23,777 nt of DNA from Acidobacteriota bacterium (GCA_021802085.1 JAKAAZ010000020.1:1-23777); one strand, 5' to 3'. Shown: positions 8,709 through 15,741, counted from the stretch's first letter. Notes: generated from the letters alone by a model not told the origin. Made by a program: numbers and translations.

Positions 8709-8738
8709 GGAACCTTGTACCGGGTTTCCGGTGTCTAA
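8709..8738 (+). promoter_or_regulatory. Candidate ECF-sigma promoter of the tonB-exbBD operon
   Basis: GGAACCT (8709-8715) and GTCTAA (8733-8738) are separated by 17 bp. This closely resembles the extracytoplasmic-function sigma (sigma-E type) consensus GGAACTT, 15-19 bp, GTCTAA. A start site near 8745 would give a leader of about 36 nt containing the GAGGGG ribosome-binding site (8768-8773) and the tonB ATG at 8781. The spacer includes a small perfect hairpin, ACCGG/CCGGT (8719-8732). No sigma factor gene is visible in the window. Confidence 0.5.
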
Positions 8739-8780
8739 AGAAAAAATAGGGTTTGGCGAAAGAGTACGAGGGGATCCACT

Positions 8781-9494
8781 ATGTTTGAAGACAGCCTATT
8801 CGAATCCGCGAATAAGATTAAGACCAAGAGCAAGTACTGGATGCTCGCCACGGGGATTTTGAACGCCAGCGTGGTGATCACGCTGGTCCTGATTCCTCTG
8901 ATTTATCCGGAAGCGCTGCCCAACCAGGCCCTGGCGACCCTATTGGTGGCGCCGCCGCCACCACCACCACCACCGCCGCCTCCTCCTCCGGAGGTCAAAG
9001 TTGTCCAGGTGCATGTCGAGTCGATGGAGGAGCAGTTGCAGGCTCCCAGTAAGATCCCGAAGACCATCAGCATGGTGAAGACCTCGGCCCCGCCGCCCGG
9101 CAGCGTGGCGGGTATGGGCGGTCTCGGTGGCAGCGGTGGCGGCGTGATGGGAGGCATTCTCGGCGGCATGGGAAACGGCCCGGTCGTGAAGGTGGCTCCT
9201 CCGAAAAAGATTGTGGTGTCGTCCGGCGTCGAGGCGAGCAAGCTGATTGAGGAGATCACTCCTACCTATCCGGCGATTGCGAAAGCGGCGCGCATTCAGG
9301 GTACCGTCGTTCTGGCTGCAACCATTGGCAAAGATGGAACCATCACGGGCCTGAAGGTCATCAGCGGGCCGCCTATGCTGCAGCAGAGCGCGTTGGATGC
9401 AGTGCGGCGCTGGCGCTACCGTCCGACCGTGCTGGATGGGGTACCTGTCGACGTCGATACGACAATCAGTGTTGTTTTCACCTTGAATGAGTGA
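8781..9494 (+). CDS. tonB: TonB energy-transducing protein
   Basis: Periplasm-spanning protein that couples the ExbBD motor to outer-membrane receptors. It has 237 residues. A basic N-terminus (NKIKTKSK) and one transmembrane helix at about 21-41 anchor it. A run of 13 consecutive prolines occupies residues 58-70 (8952-8990). A Gly/Met-rich stretch lies at about 107-135, replacing the usual Pro-Glu/Pro-Lys spacer. The C-terminal TonB domain runs from about 157, with TYPAIAKAARIQGTVVLAA and ALDAVRRWRYRPTVLDG, ending in a beta strand (TTISVVFTL). GAGGGG lies 7 nt before the ATG. It is the first gene of the exbB-exbD-exbD-TPR cluster. The C-terminal domain is TonB-family without doubt; whether this copy serves the receptor at 253-3798 is inferred. 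Confidence 0.92.
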   Translation: MFEDSLFESANKIKTKSKYWMLATGILNASVVITLVLIPLIYPEALPNQALATLLVAPPPPPPPPPPPPPEVKVVQVHVESMEEQLQAPSKIPKTISMVKTSAPPPGSVAGMGGLGGSGGGVMGGILGGMGNGPVVKVAPPKKIVVSSGVEASKLIEEITPTYPAIAKAARIQGTVVLAATIGKDGTITGLKVISGPPMLQQSALDAVRRWRYRPTVLDGVPVDVDTTISVVFTLNE

Positions 9495-9553
9495 TAATTT
9501 CGCATTCACTCGCTCACTACACGCTTCGTAGCCCGGTTATAACCAAAGCAAGC

Positions 9554-9572
9554 TTATCCTTAAGGAGGATAA
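9554..9572 (+). promoter_or_regulatory. Hairpin holding the exbB ribosome-binding site
   Basis: TTATCCT (9554-9560) and AGGATAA (9566-9572) form a perfect 7-bp stem around a TAAGG loop. The strong Shine-Dalgarno TAAGGAGG (9561-9568) is half in the loop and half in the stem. A 10-bp perfect palindrome, GGTTATAACC (9535-9544), lies just upstream. The arrangement could modulate exbB translation relative to tonB, although a strong Shine-Dalgarno near A/T-rich sequence forms such pairing easily by chance. Confidence 0.4.
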
Positions 9573-9578
9573 ATTCCT

Positions 9579-10322
9579 GTGATTCTCGCACAATTAACGC
9601 AATTCGCTCACCCGGCTGCATTGGCCGCGTTCTTTCAAGATCAGCAGCCAGTCGGCTTCAGTGTCGTCGACATGTGGCACAACATGGGATGGCTGCCCAG
9701 GTGCGTCGTGTTCTTACTGCTGATCATGTCGGTGTGGTCTCTGGCTGTGATGATTGACCGCGCCCTGTATTTCTCGGCGGCCCGCAAGCAGTCGCGGGAG
9801 TTTGCCCCCAAGGTTGCAGGCGCCCTGAAGGAAGGCCGCCTGGACGAAGCGATCAAAGTTGCCGATCGCAGCAAGAAATCCCATCTGGCGGAAGTCGTCA
9901 CGGCGGGACTCCAGGAGTTCCGCAATTATGGCAGCGGCGGTACCGTCACCGAGGACCAGGTCGAAGCCAGCCAGCGCGCCCTCGAACGGTCGGAAGCCAT
10001 TGTCCATGCCAAGCTGAAGCGCGGCCTGGGCGGTTTGGCCACCATCGGTTCGACGGCGCCGTTTATCGGACTGTTTGGCACGGTCATCGGTATCCTGGAC
10101 GCTTTCCAGTCGATTGCCACGTCGAAGACTTCCGGTATCGGACAGGTAGCCGGCGGTATTTCCGAGGCACTGGTCACCACGGCGTTCGGTCTATTCGTCG
10201 CCATCCCGGCTGTTATGGCCTTCAATTACTTCACCAATCGCGTGGAGGCCTTCGACGTCGAAATGGACAACTCTTCCAGCGAGCTGGTGGATTATTTCCT
10301 GAAGCAGGGCGCGCGGCGCTAG
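9579..10322 (+). CDS. exbB: MotA/TolQ/ExbB proton channel family protein (ExbB)
   Basis: Inner-membrane scaffold of the ExbB-ExbD proton-motive-force motor that drives TonB. It has 247 residues and three predicted helices: about 40-62, then a pair near 150-175 and 188-212. The cytosolic segment between helix 1 and helix 2 has the usual charged helix (EASQRALERSEAIVHAKLKRGL). The family core is present as LGGLATIGSTAPFIGLFGTVIGI followed by GGISEALVTTAFGLFVAIPAV. The start is GTG at 9579 with TAAGGAGG 10 nt upstream. It follows tonB by 84 bp and precedes exbD. TolQ is the alternative assignment, but the tonB neighbour favours ExbB. Confidence 0.93.
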   Translation: MILAQLTQFAHPAALAAFFQDQQPVGFSVVDMWHNMGWLPRCVVFLLLIMSVWSLAVMIDRALYFSAARKQSREFAPKVAGALKEGRLDEAIKVADRSKKSHLAEVVTAGLQEFRNYGSGGTVTEDQVEASQRALERSEAIVHAKLKRGLGGLATIGSTAPFIGLFGTVIGILDAFQSIATSKTSGIGQVAGGISEALVTTAFGLFVAIPAVMAFNYFTNRVEAFDVEMDNSSSELVDYFLKQGARR

Positions 10323-10371
10323 CAGGAAACTCGCAGTTCAGGAACCGGTTGCAAACAGGAATCACGGTTGC

Positions 10372-10400
10372 GGCTGGCGAGAGTGAAATCTTCGCCAGCC
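10372..10400 (+). other. Intercistronic stem-loop between exbB and exbD
   Basis: A perfect 9-bp inverted repeat, GGCTGGCGA (10372-10380) and TCGCCAGCC (10392-10400), encloses an 11-nt loop. There is no T-tract after it, so it is not a classical terminator. It may stabilise the upstream exbB message or cause partial termination between the motor subunits, whose required stoichiometry differs. Confidence 0.5.
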
Positions 10401-10480
10401 CACCGGGCTGACCCTGAAACGATTTCGGCCAGGCCCCATGCCCATCAGCGGCAGGAGTTCCAGGCCACGGGAGTTACTCT

Positions 10481-10954
10481 ATGGCAATTGCAGTACGAGA
10501 CGAAGGCAAGAAGGTAAACTCAGACATCAACGTCACCCCGATGGTGGACGTGATGCTGGTTCTGCTGATCATTTTCATGGTCGTCACGCCCATGTTGAAC
10601 AACAAGGTGAACGTAGACTTGGCCAGGGCGATCAGTGCTATTCCTTTGCCGGATGCCGACCACGAGGACAGCGTGAAGGTGTCGATCACGCGCGACGGTA
10701 AGGTGTATCTGGGGGCGAATCAGATTGTGTTGGCGGATCTTGGGCCCAAGGCACAGGACCTACTACAGGACAAGCCCAACAAGACCGTGTACATTCGAGC
10801 GGATGTGCGCGCGCGCTACGGCATCGTGATGAACGCGATCGATGCGCTGCGTACCGCCGGCGTCGATGAAGTGGCTTTCCTGACGGAGCCGTCGCAGACG
10901 TCGCCACCGCCGCAACCGACTCCGCCGACCCCGGCGCCCGCGCCCGGCACATGA
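10481..10954 (+). CDS. exbD: ExbD/TolR family biopolymer transport protein, first copy
   Basis: Periplasmic-domain subunit of the ExbB-ExbD motor, 157 residues. The N-terminal signature INVTPMVDVMLVLLIIFMVV at about 16-35 carries the transmembrane Asp (residue 23) needed for proton movement. The soluble domain follows (VKVSITRDGKVYLGANQIV, then VYIRADVRARYGIVMNAID) with ExbD/TolR strand order. The C-terminus is an unusual Pro/Thr-rich tail of about 20 residues. The start ATG at 10481 has GGGAG 7 nt upstream. A second, distinct exbD follows 119 bp later, so the two may form hetero-oligomers or serve different conditions. Confidence 0.93.
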   Translation: MAIAVRDEGKKVNSDINVTPMVDVMLVLLIIFMVVTPMLNNKVNVDLARAISAIPLPDADHEDSVKVSITRDGKVYLGANQIVLADLGPKAQDLLQDKPNKTVYIRADVRARYGIVMNAIDALRTAGVDEVAFLTEPSQTSPPPQPTPPTPAPAPGT

Positions 10955-11073
10955 GGCAGAACGCCTGGCGTGGGGATGAGTTCTGGCCAGGTTATTCGCA
11001 ACTCCATTTGGACGCAGCACAGCCCCGGCAGACGCGTTTTTCAAGCCGCATTTTTTGAAACGAGGATAATCTC

Positions 11074-11508
11074 ATGGCAATGTCAGGTGGTAACGTCGGC
11101 GGCCTGTCGTCGACCCCGAACGTCACTCCCCTAATCGACGTGCTTCTTGTGTTGCTGATCATTTTTATGGTCATCACGCCAACCACGCCGCACGGACTCG
11201 ATGCTCTGGTGCCCCAGCCGCCGAAAAATCCGCAACACGAGAACCAAAGCGATACCACGATCGTGCTACAAGTAATGGGATCCGGCAACAGCAACGTGCA
11301 GTATAAGATCAACGAGACGCCTATACAGCATAGCCAGCTGCTGGCGCAACTGGAGCAGATTTATGCGATTCGCGCGACCAAGGTGATGTTCATCAAGGGC
11401 GATCCGAATCTCGATTGGGCGGCAATTGCGGACGTGGTGGATATCGGTAGTCAGGCCGGGGTCGATCACATCGGCGTCATTACCCCCAAGATTGCGGCGG
11501 GACAATAG
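11074..11508 (+). CDS. exbD: ExbD/TolR family biopolymer transport protein, second copy
   Basis: A second ExbD-like subunit, 144 residues. PNVTPLIDVLLVLLIIFMVI at about 15-34 holds the conserved transmembrane Asp (residue 22). The periplasmic domain (TTIVLQVMG, MFIKGDPNLDWAAIADVVDI) is clearly related to, but diverged from, the first copy and lacks its Pro-rich tail. GAGGAT (11062-11067) lies 6 nt before the ATG. Tandem exbD genes behind one exbB recur in several phyla and imply two functional ExbD versions in one motor or two alternative motors. Gene assignment is firm; division of labour is unknown. Confidence 0.92.
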   Translation: MAMSGGNVGGLSSTPNVTPLIDVLLVLLIIFMVITPTTPHGLDALVPQPPKNPQHENQSDTTIVLQVMGSGNSNVQYKINETPIQHSQLLAQLEQIYAIRATKVMFIKGDPNLDWAAIADVVDIGSQAGVDHIGVITPKIAAGQ

Positions 11509-11693
11509 CGAGCGGTGGGAATAGGCTGTGCGTTCTACTGGCAACTGGAATTTGGATCGGGTGGCTACGAACTTTCTCAATTGCAGGAAACAGAGTAAGA
11601 TCACACGGTAAGGAAAATCACATTTCCCAGCGGGCTCTCCTGCCGTTCTAGCCTGTGTGGGTGTCGAATGATTGTAAGGAGAGGTCAATCCGA

Positions 11694-12512
11694 ATGAATC
11701 GCATTGTACGTCATCCGGTCATGGCTGCGTTGCTGTGTGCGGGCCTGGCTCTTACCACTGGATGTAACAGACTCAAAGCCCGCGACCAACTGAATAAGGG
11801 CGTGGAAGCCTTCAAGACAGCGAGCTATGAACAGGCCATCGATCACTTTCAGCAGGCCGTCCAACTCGATCCCACATTGCCGATGGCGCGACTGTATCTG
11901 GCGACAGCCTATGCTCAGCAAGTCGTTCCCAACATGCAGACGCCAGACAATATGAAGAATGCGCAACTGGCCATTCAGAATTTTCAGCTTGTCCTGCAAA
12001 AAAATCCTAGCAATCTGAATGCGCTGAAAGGGATTGCATCGCTGTACTTCAACATTCAGGATTTAAAAGACGCGAAGTCATACCAAAACAAAATCATCGC
12101 CGTGAATCCGAACGACGCGGAAGCGTATTACACCATTGGCGTGATCGATTGGACATTGGCATACAAGAACGCCATCCCCGTGCGCCAGTCTTTTGGCCTG
12201 CATGACGATGGCGCTGCGATCAAGGACAAGAAGGCTTGCGCCGCGCTGGCGGAGCAGAATAGTCCGCTGATCCAGGAAGGACTCGACGCGCTGAACAAGG
12301 CGGTTCAACTGCGAGCGAATTATGACGATGCCATGTCCTACCTTGTACTGACGTATCGCCGCAAGGCCGATATCGAGTGCGATGACGATGCTGCGCGCCA
12401 AGCGGATCTAGCGACGGCTCAGCAGTGGGTAGAGAAGGGCCTGGCCGCGCGCAAGGCAAATCAAATCAAAGCAAACGAAAATGTGCAGAAGGGCATTGAA
12501 CTAGGGAAATAG
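11694..12512 (+). CDS. TPR-repeat lipoprotein
   Basis: A 272-residue protein. The signal peptide MNRIVRHPVMAALLCAGLAL ends in a lipobox (LTTGC, Cys24), so it should be a lipid-anchored envelope protein. Tetratricopeptide repeats follow: one near residues 32-65 (LNKGVEAFKTASYEQAIDHF), and others near 88-121 and 125-150 with the LNALKGIASLYF and AEAYYTIGVI helices. A final pair lies near 205-250. The chosen ATG at 11694 has AAGGAGAGG (11676-11684) 9 nt upstream. The GTG 39 nt earlier in the same frame has no such signal and would bury the signal peptide. It is the last gene before a strong terminator, so it probably belongs to the tonB-exbBD operon. The role, perhaps assembling TonB or receptor complexes, is inferred only. 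Confidence 0.85.
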   Translation: MNRIVRHPVMAALLCAGLALTTGCNRLKARDQLNKGVEAFKTASYEQAIDHFQQAVQLDPTLPMARLYLATAYAQQVVPNMQTPDNMKNAQLAIQNFQLVLQKNPSNLNALKGIASLYFNIQDLKDAKSYQNKIIAVNPNDAEAYYTIGVIDWTLAYKNAIPVRQSFGLHDDGAAIKDKKACAALAEQNSPLIQEGLDALNKAVQLRANYDDAMSYLVLTYRRKADIECDDDAARQADLATAQQWVEKGLAARKANQIKANENVQKGIELGK

Positions 12513-12540
12513 TTTTTCAAACAGTGCGTGACAGTAAACG

Positions 12541-12577
12541 GCAAGGCCCCTGAATCGCTCGGGGGCTTTGCTTTTTT
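12541..12577 (+). terminator. Intrinsic terminator of the tonB-exbBD-TPR operon
   Basis: GCAAGGCCCC (12541-12550) pairs with GGGGCTTTGC (12562-12571) as a 10-bp stem with one G-T pair. Six T (12572-12577) follow directly. It begins 28 nt after the TPR lipoprotein stop codon. Confidence 0.92.
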
Positions 12578-12850
12578 CCTGCCGATGCATGAGCCGCGTC
12601 GGGAGGGAAGAGAACGGCGCGCAGAGAGGCGCTTAGCTCGCGACGTTCCATATTGAACCGCATGGCTGCAAACGCGCGCCTTCGATGGAGCGCAAACGCA
12701 GCGGGGGCCATCGTTTCTTGCCGGATGGCTGGCCGTGCGCTGCATCCTTTCTTTCGGGGTGGGCTGCGAGTACCGAGTACATTGATGGATATGTTCTCGA
12801 GCAGCAGGAAAGCCGGCCTTGGCGCGACTCTGGACGAGGAGCGGGAATGG

Positions 12851-13160
12851 ATGAGTATCTCGCATCGACGGGCGCTCTCGTTCATTTTTTCCGCATTGCT
12901 TCTCCTGCTGGTTGGAATTGATTTAACTGGCAGCCTGTGGTCGCCGCTGCTGGGGAACCTGGGAAGAAAACTCCGCCACACTCTTTATGCGCCCCTGTTT
13001 TCGCTGGGCATACCTCGATCACACTGCTCTTTCTGAGCCAAATTGCAATCTTCGTCGTTGCGCTTGGCCTGCTCTCGCGCTTCACGCTGCGCGTATTAGA
13101 GAGCAAGGTCATGACCCACACGTCGCTGGCTGGTCTCTATTTTGCGATGTTTGCCGCGTG
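12851..13160 (+). pseudogene. Frameshifted, truncated membrane protein, probably MscS-type mechanosensitive channel N-terminus
   Basis: An ATG at 12851 with GAGGAG 9 nt upstream starts a frame with one hydrophobic helix (FIFSALLLLLVGIDL), then LTGSLWSPLLGNLG and YAPLFSLG. It goes out of frame at about 13010 and soon meets a stop at 13034-13036. The neighbouring frame continues exactly where expected with TSITLLFLSQIAIFVVALGL, LSRFTLRVLE and MTHTSLA, fading after about 13160. Joined across a one-base deletion, the two parts resemble the N-terminal helices of acidobacterial MscS-family channels as I remember them. The pore and the conserved beta domain are absent. Decay is strongly suggested; the family name is tentative. 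Confidence 0.5.
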
Positions 13161-13378
13161 CCGCGATACGGGGGGTAAATCGCGTTTCCGCAGAGAGATA
13201 TTCATCTTCGGTCGATTTCAGAGGAAGCGGCGGAGGTGTTGCTCGGCACCTTTGCGGGCAGCGCAAGCAAGACGGTTGCCGTGGTCGATGCGCCGATGGC
13301 TACGGAAGAGTGCTAGCTGCGTGGACGCAAGACACTATAGCGGATTTGCAGTTTGTATAGTCATTTGTGGTGGAGAGC

Positions 13379-13502
13379 CATTCTGAAGCCTTCGACTGCG
13401 CTCAGGGCAGGCTCCGCAGCGACCGCAGCGAAGAATCCAGACGATATCCGCGTCGTACACGCCGCCATCACCCTCTGGATTCTTCGCTTCGCTCAGAATG
13501 AC
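13379..13502. repeat. REP-like dispersed palindromic repeat, copy 2, within a larger inverted repeat (13339-13538)
   Basis: CATTCTGA (13379-13386) and TCAGAATGAC (13493-13502) bound the unit, and GAAGAATCCAGA (13430-13441) matches copy 1 exactly. The right-hand 39 bp (13464-13502) differ from copy 1 at about five positions. The left half carries an additional GC-rich insert compared with copy 1. The unit is itself flanked by AGCGGATTTGCAG (13339-13351) and CTGTAAATCCGCT (13526-13538), inverted copies matching at 12 of 13 positions. It lies between the tonB operon side and the convergent PPIase gene. Confidence 0.82.
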
Positions 13503-13542
13503 TCCTCTCATTTTGAGCGCAGTATCTGTAAATCCGCTCTGA

Positions 13543-14676
13543 CTAGTGGGCGTTCTTTAGAATGTCTTCCGCAAAATAGTTGACGATCCGGGCCTTATCG
13601 CGCAGCACTTCCTGATAGGCGCCCTGCAGGAGACGGGAGCGGCTGTCGTGCAATTGCTGGCGAATCATCTGCTGCACACGCGGATCGCTGAGAGGATGCT
13701 GCCCTGCAGGCTCAATGGCGATCAGTTTGCAAATCATATAGCCGGCTGGCTGCTTGGAGCCAGTCTCGAGAATCGGCAGGACCGGGGTGATCTGCCCGGG
13801 TTGCAGTTTGCTGACTGCACCAAAAACCGCTGGATCGGATTTCAGTTGCGATTCGGGAATAAAGCCCATGTCGCCACCGCTGGAGCTGGTATTGGGGTCT
13901 TCGGAGTAGTTCATGGCGAGGGTGGCGAAATTCCCCCCGGTTTCCAACTGATTATGCAGGGTCTGGATTTCCTTGCGCGCCTCCGCGTCGTTGCGAGCCT
14001 TGCTGTTTTGCAGGTTCTTGACCTGCTGGTCCGGAGAAGAAGTGACAATAATCCGTGCCAAGTGGTATTCCGGCTCGATCAGGTTGAAGTCGGTCTTGTG
14101 CAGGTTGTAGAAGTTGTTGACGTCATCGTCGGTAATGTTGATCTTCGATTCGATCTCTTTATTGATGACCTTTTCGGTAGTCATGTTCAGCCAGAAATCG
14201 CGGCGGACGTCTTCCAGGGTGATTCCCTGAGACTTCAACTTGGCGTCGAATTGCTGGTCGGTATAGGGCGCCTTCAATTGCGCGATCTTGGCATCCACCT
14301 CAGCATCGGTCGCCACCAGGTGCAGTTTTTCCGCCTGCTGCCGGATCACTTCCTCGTCAATCCGCTGATGCAGGATATCCAGCTTGAGCATGGCAGCCTC
14401 ATCGGCAGTGGGCTGCTGCTGCATGGAATTGACCTTGGTCTGGTAATACTTGTCCACCTCCGATTTCATGATCGGATGGCCGTTCACGGTGGCCCAAACA
14501 TCCGGGTTCGGCGTGCGCGAGCAGCCGGCGAGCGCGATGAGGACAAAAACGCTGGTCATCGCGGCCAGGCCGATTTTGTGGGTGCGCCGTGGGGCGACTC
14601 GATAAGCCCCGCAAGAGAAAACATCGCTGGAAGATGAAAAAGATTTCTGCATCATGACGTTCAATCTGTTCTCCAT
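13543..14676 (-). CDS. SurA-like parvulin-type peptidyl-prolyl isomerase lipoprotein
   Basis: Periplasmic foldase/chaperone for outer-membrane proteins, 377 residues. A hydrophobic segment ends in a lipobox (LIALAGC, Cys52), preceded by an unusually long N-region of about 34 residues, so the true start may lie inside. A SurA-N-like helical domain spans about 60-200 (WATVNGHPIMKSEVDKYY). A single parvulin domain lies at about 203-322, with EYHLARIIVTSS and the signature FATLAMNYSEDPNTSSSGGDMGFIP split around residues 250-274. Family rule: NYSEDP and GGDMG are standard rotamase landmarks. It lies 79 bp downstream of the Dsb-like gene and is probably co-transcribed. E. coli SurA has two parvulin domains; this has one. 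PrsA-like is an alternative name. Confidence 0.88.
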   Translation of the reverse strand: MENRLNVMMQKSFSSSSDVFSCGAYRVAPRRTHKIGLAAMTSVFVLIALAGCSRTPNPDVWATVNGHPIMKSEVDKYYQTKVNSMQQQPTADEAAMLKLDILHQRIDEEVIRQQAEKLHLVATDAEVDAKIAQLKAPYTDQQFDAKLKSQGITLEDVRRDFWLNMTTEKVINKEIESKINITDDDVNNFYNLHKTDFNLIEPEYHLARIIVTSSPDQQVKNLQNSKARNDAEARKEIQTLHNQLETGGNFATLAMNYSEDPNTSSSGGDMGFIPESQLKSDPAVFGAVSKLQPGQITPVLPILETGSKQPAGYMICKLIAIEPAGQHPLSDPRVQQMIRQQLHDSRSRLLQGAYQEVLRDKARIVNYFAEDILKNAH

Positions 14677-14755
14677 TCGCCTGCCTGCCCGGTGTTCCTA
14701 ATTGCCGCGGGCCTTTGCCTGAAACTGTGTGTCCCGATCCGATCCCAGCGAGTTG

Positions 14756-15715
14756 CTAATTGCTGGGCGACGCGGGAGGTGCTGCCGAATTGCTGTTTGT
14801 TTGCGGAGGGGGAATTTCGCCTGCATCTCGAATGGCCCGGTTCACAATGGTCCAAAGCATCGCCTGCGAAAGTGCGCCGACGGCGCGCTCTCCGTTGATA
14901 AACAGAGTCGGGGTGCCATCGATGCCCAGCGCATCGCCCTCTTTGATGGAATCGCGAATGACGGAGTCGTTCTGCTTGGCGACGCAGGTGTTCAATTTTC
15001 CCATATCGACATTGTCGCGCTGGCCTTCCGCGCGGGTAGCATCGTCGAGCTTCTTGAAGCTGGCCGCGACGTTCTGCTGGCTGCCCTCGCCGGAGATCTC
15101 GTTGCTGTGGTCATGGAAATAGTCGACCAGGTTCCAGTATCCGGCTGGGCTCTGGTCCGCCATGCAGTTGACATCGACCGCGGCATGCATGGCCCAGGGA
15201 TGTTCCGGAAGAGGGAAGTCCTTATAGATATAGCGGACCATCGTTCCGTAATGCTGTTCCGTGGCGGGAAACAAAACCTGATTCATGCGCGCGCAGAATG
15301 GGCATTCCAGATCATCAAAGCTGATGATGGTGACTTTTGCCGCCGGATTCCCGCGAACAGGACGGCCCAGCGTGTTGATGCTGGCGGCCGGATTTTTGGA
15401 AAGATCGAATTTTTCGAGTCGCGCCAGAGTGTTGTTGTCGGTCGAGATCAGAAAAATTGTGGTCTTCTTCTGGGGTCCGTTGCTGAAGGTTACCGGCAGC
15501 GTGTCGAATCCATTCACGTCGCTCTTGGTGCGCTGGCCCAGTGTCACGGTGTAGTCCGGGGGAACGTTATATTGCGAGCGGATGGTCAGCTCAATCCGGC
15601 GATCCAGCTTGGCCTGGAGGGTATTGTTGCCGGGCGCCGACTGCGCCTTGCAGCCCATTCCGGCAACCAGGAAGAGAATCATGAAAAAACGAGATATGCG
15701 CAACGAGTTCCCCAT
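14756..15715 (-). CDS. DsbA/thioredoxin-like periplasmic disulfide oxidoreductase
   Basis: A 319-residue exported protein. A hydrophobic signal at about 9-21 is followed by Cys22 (AGMGC), which fits a lipobox poorly, so signal peptidase I cleavage is also possible. An N-terminal region (about 33-110) that I do not recognise precedes a Thioredoxin_4/DsbA-like domain at about 117-300. The redox motif is CPFC (Cys138, Cys141) in FDDLECPFCARM, and the cis-proline loop is GIDGTPTLFING (Pro269). Two extra cysteines (184 and 244) could form a structural disulfide, as in the BdbD-like group. Expected role: forming or shuffling disulfides in envelope proteins. It is upstream of the SurA-like gene on the same strand. 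LptD, encoded further upstream, is a plausible client. Confidence 0.88.
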   Translation of the reverse strand: MGNSLRISRFFMILFLVAGMGCKAQSAPGNNTLQAKLDRRIELTIRSQYNVPPDYTVTLGQRTKSDVNGFDTLPVTFSNGPQKKTTIFLISTDNNTLARLEKFDLSKNPAASINTLGRPVRGNPAAKVTIISFDDLECPFCARMNQVLFPATEQHYGTMVRYIYKDFPLPEHPWAMHAAVDVNCMADQSPAGYWNLVDYFHDHSNEISGEGSQQNVAASFKKLDDATRAEGQRDNVDMGKLNTCVAKQNDSVIRDSIKEGDALGIDGTPTLFINGERAVGALSQAMLWTIVNRAIRDAGEIPPPQTNSNSAAPPASPSN

Positions 15716-15732
15716 CGGCTATATGTCTCTTC

Positions 15733-15741
15733 ATTATCACA
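15733..15741 (-). promoter_or_regulatory. Possible extended -10 promoter of the Dsb-like/SurA-like pair
   Basis: On the minus strand TGTGATAAT (complement of 15733-15741) fits an extended -10 element (TGN plus GATAAT, 5 of 6 matches). It would start transcription near 15726, just upstream of the Dsb-like ATG at 15715. No good -35 is visible, which extended -10 promoters can tolerate. A short leader without a strong Shine-Dalgarno would result. Low certainty. Confidence 0.3.

Larger units (their letters stand above)
12578..13542. other. Gene-poor stretch between two operons (pseudogene remnant plus repeat)
   Basis: No intact gene can be supported here. The first 270 bp (12578-12850) contain nothing I recognise. 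A frameshifted membrane-protein remnant lies at about 12851-13160, then about 180 bp of unassigned sequence, then a nested palindromic repeat (13339-13538) reaching the stop codon of the minus-strand PPIase gene. Open frames in this region overlap one another on both strands and lack coding character, apart from the remnant. Confidence 0.6.

Noticed and set aside
8607..8738. A 43-codon frame starting directly after the secF stop codon (MKTSFQDVNGDAV and so on).
   Set aside because: No ribosome-binding site, no recognisable features, and it overlaps the candidate ECF promoter; more likely leader or spacer sequence.
13200..13319. A segment that can be read as SISEEAAEVLLGTFAGSASK and onward, ending at 13319.
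   Set aside because: It looks somewhat protein-like but has no start signal, follows a stop at 13176, and I cannot link it to the MscS-like remnant or another family.
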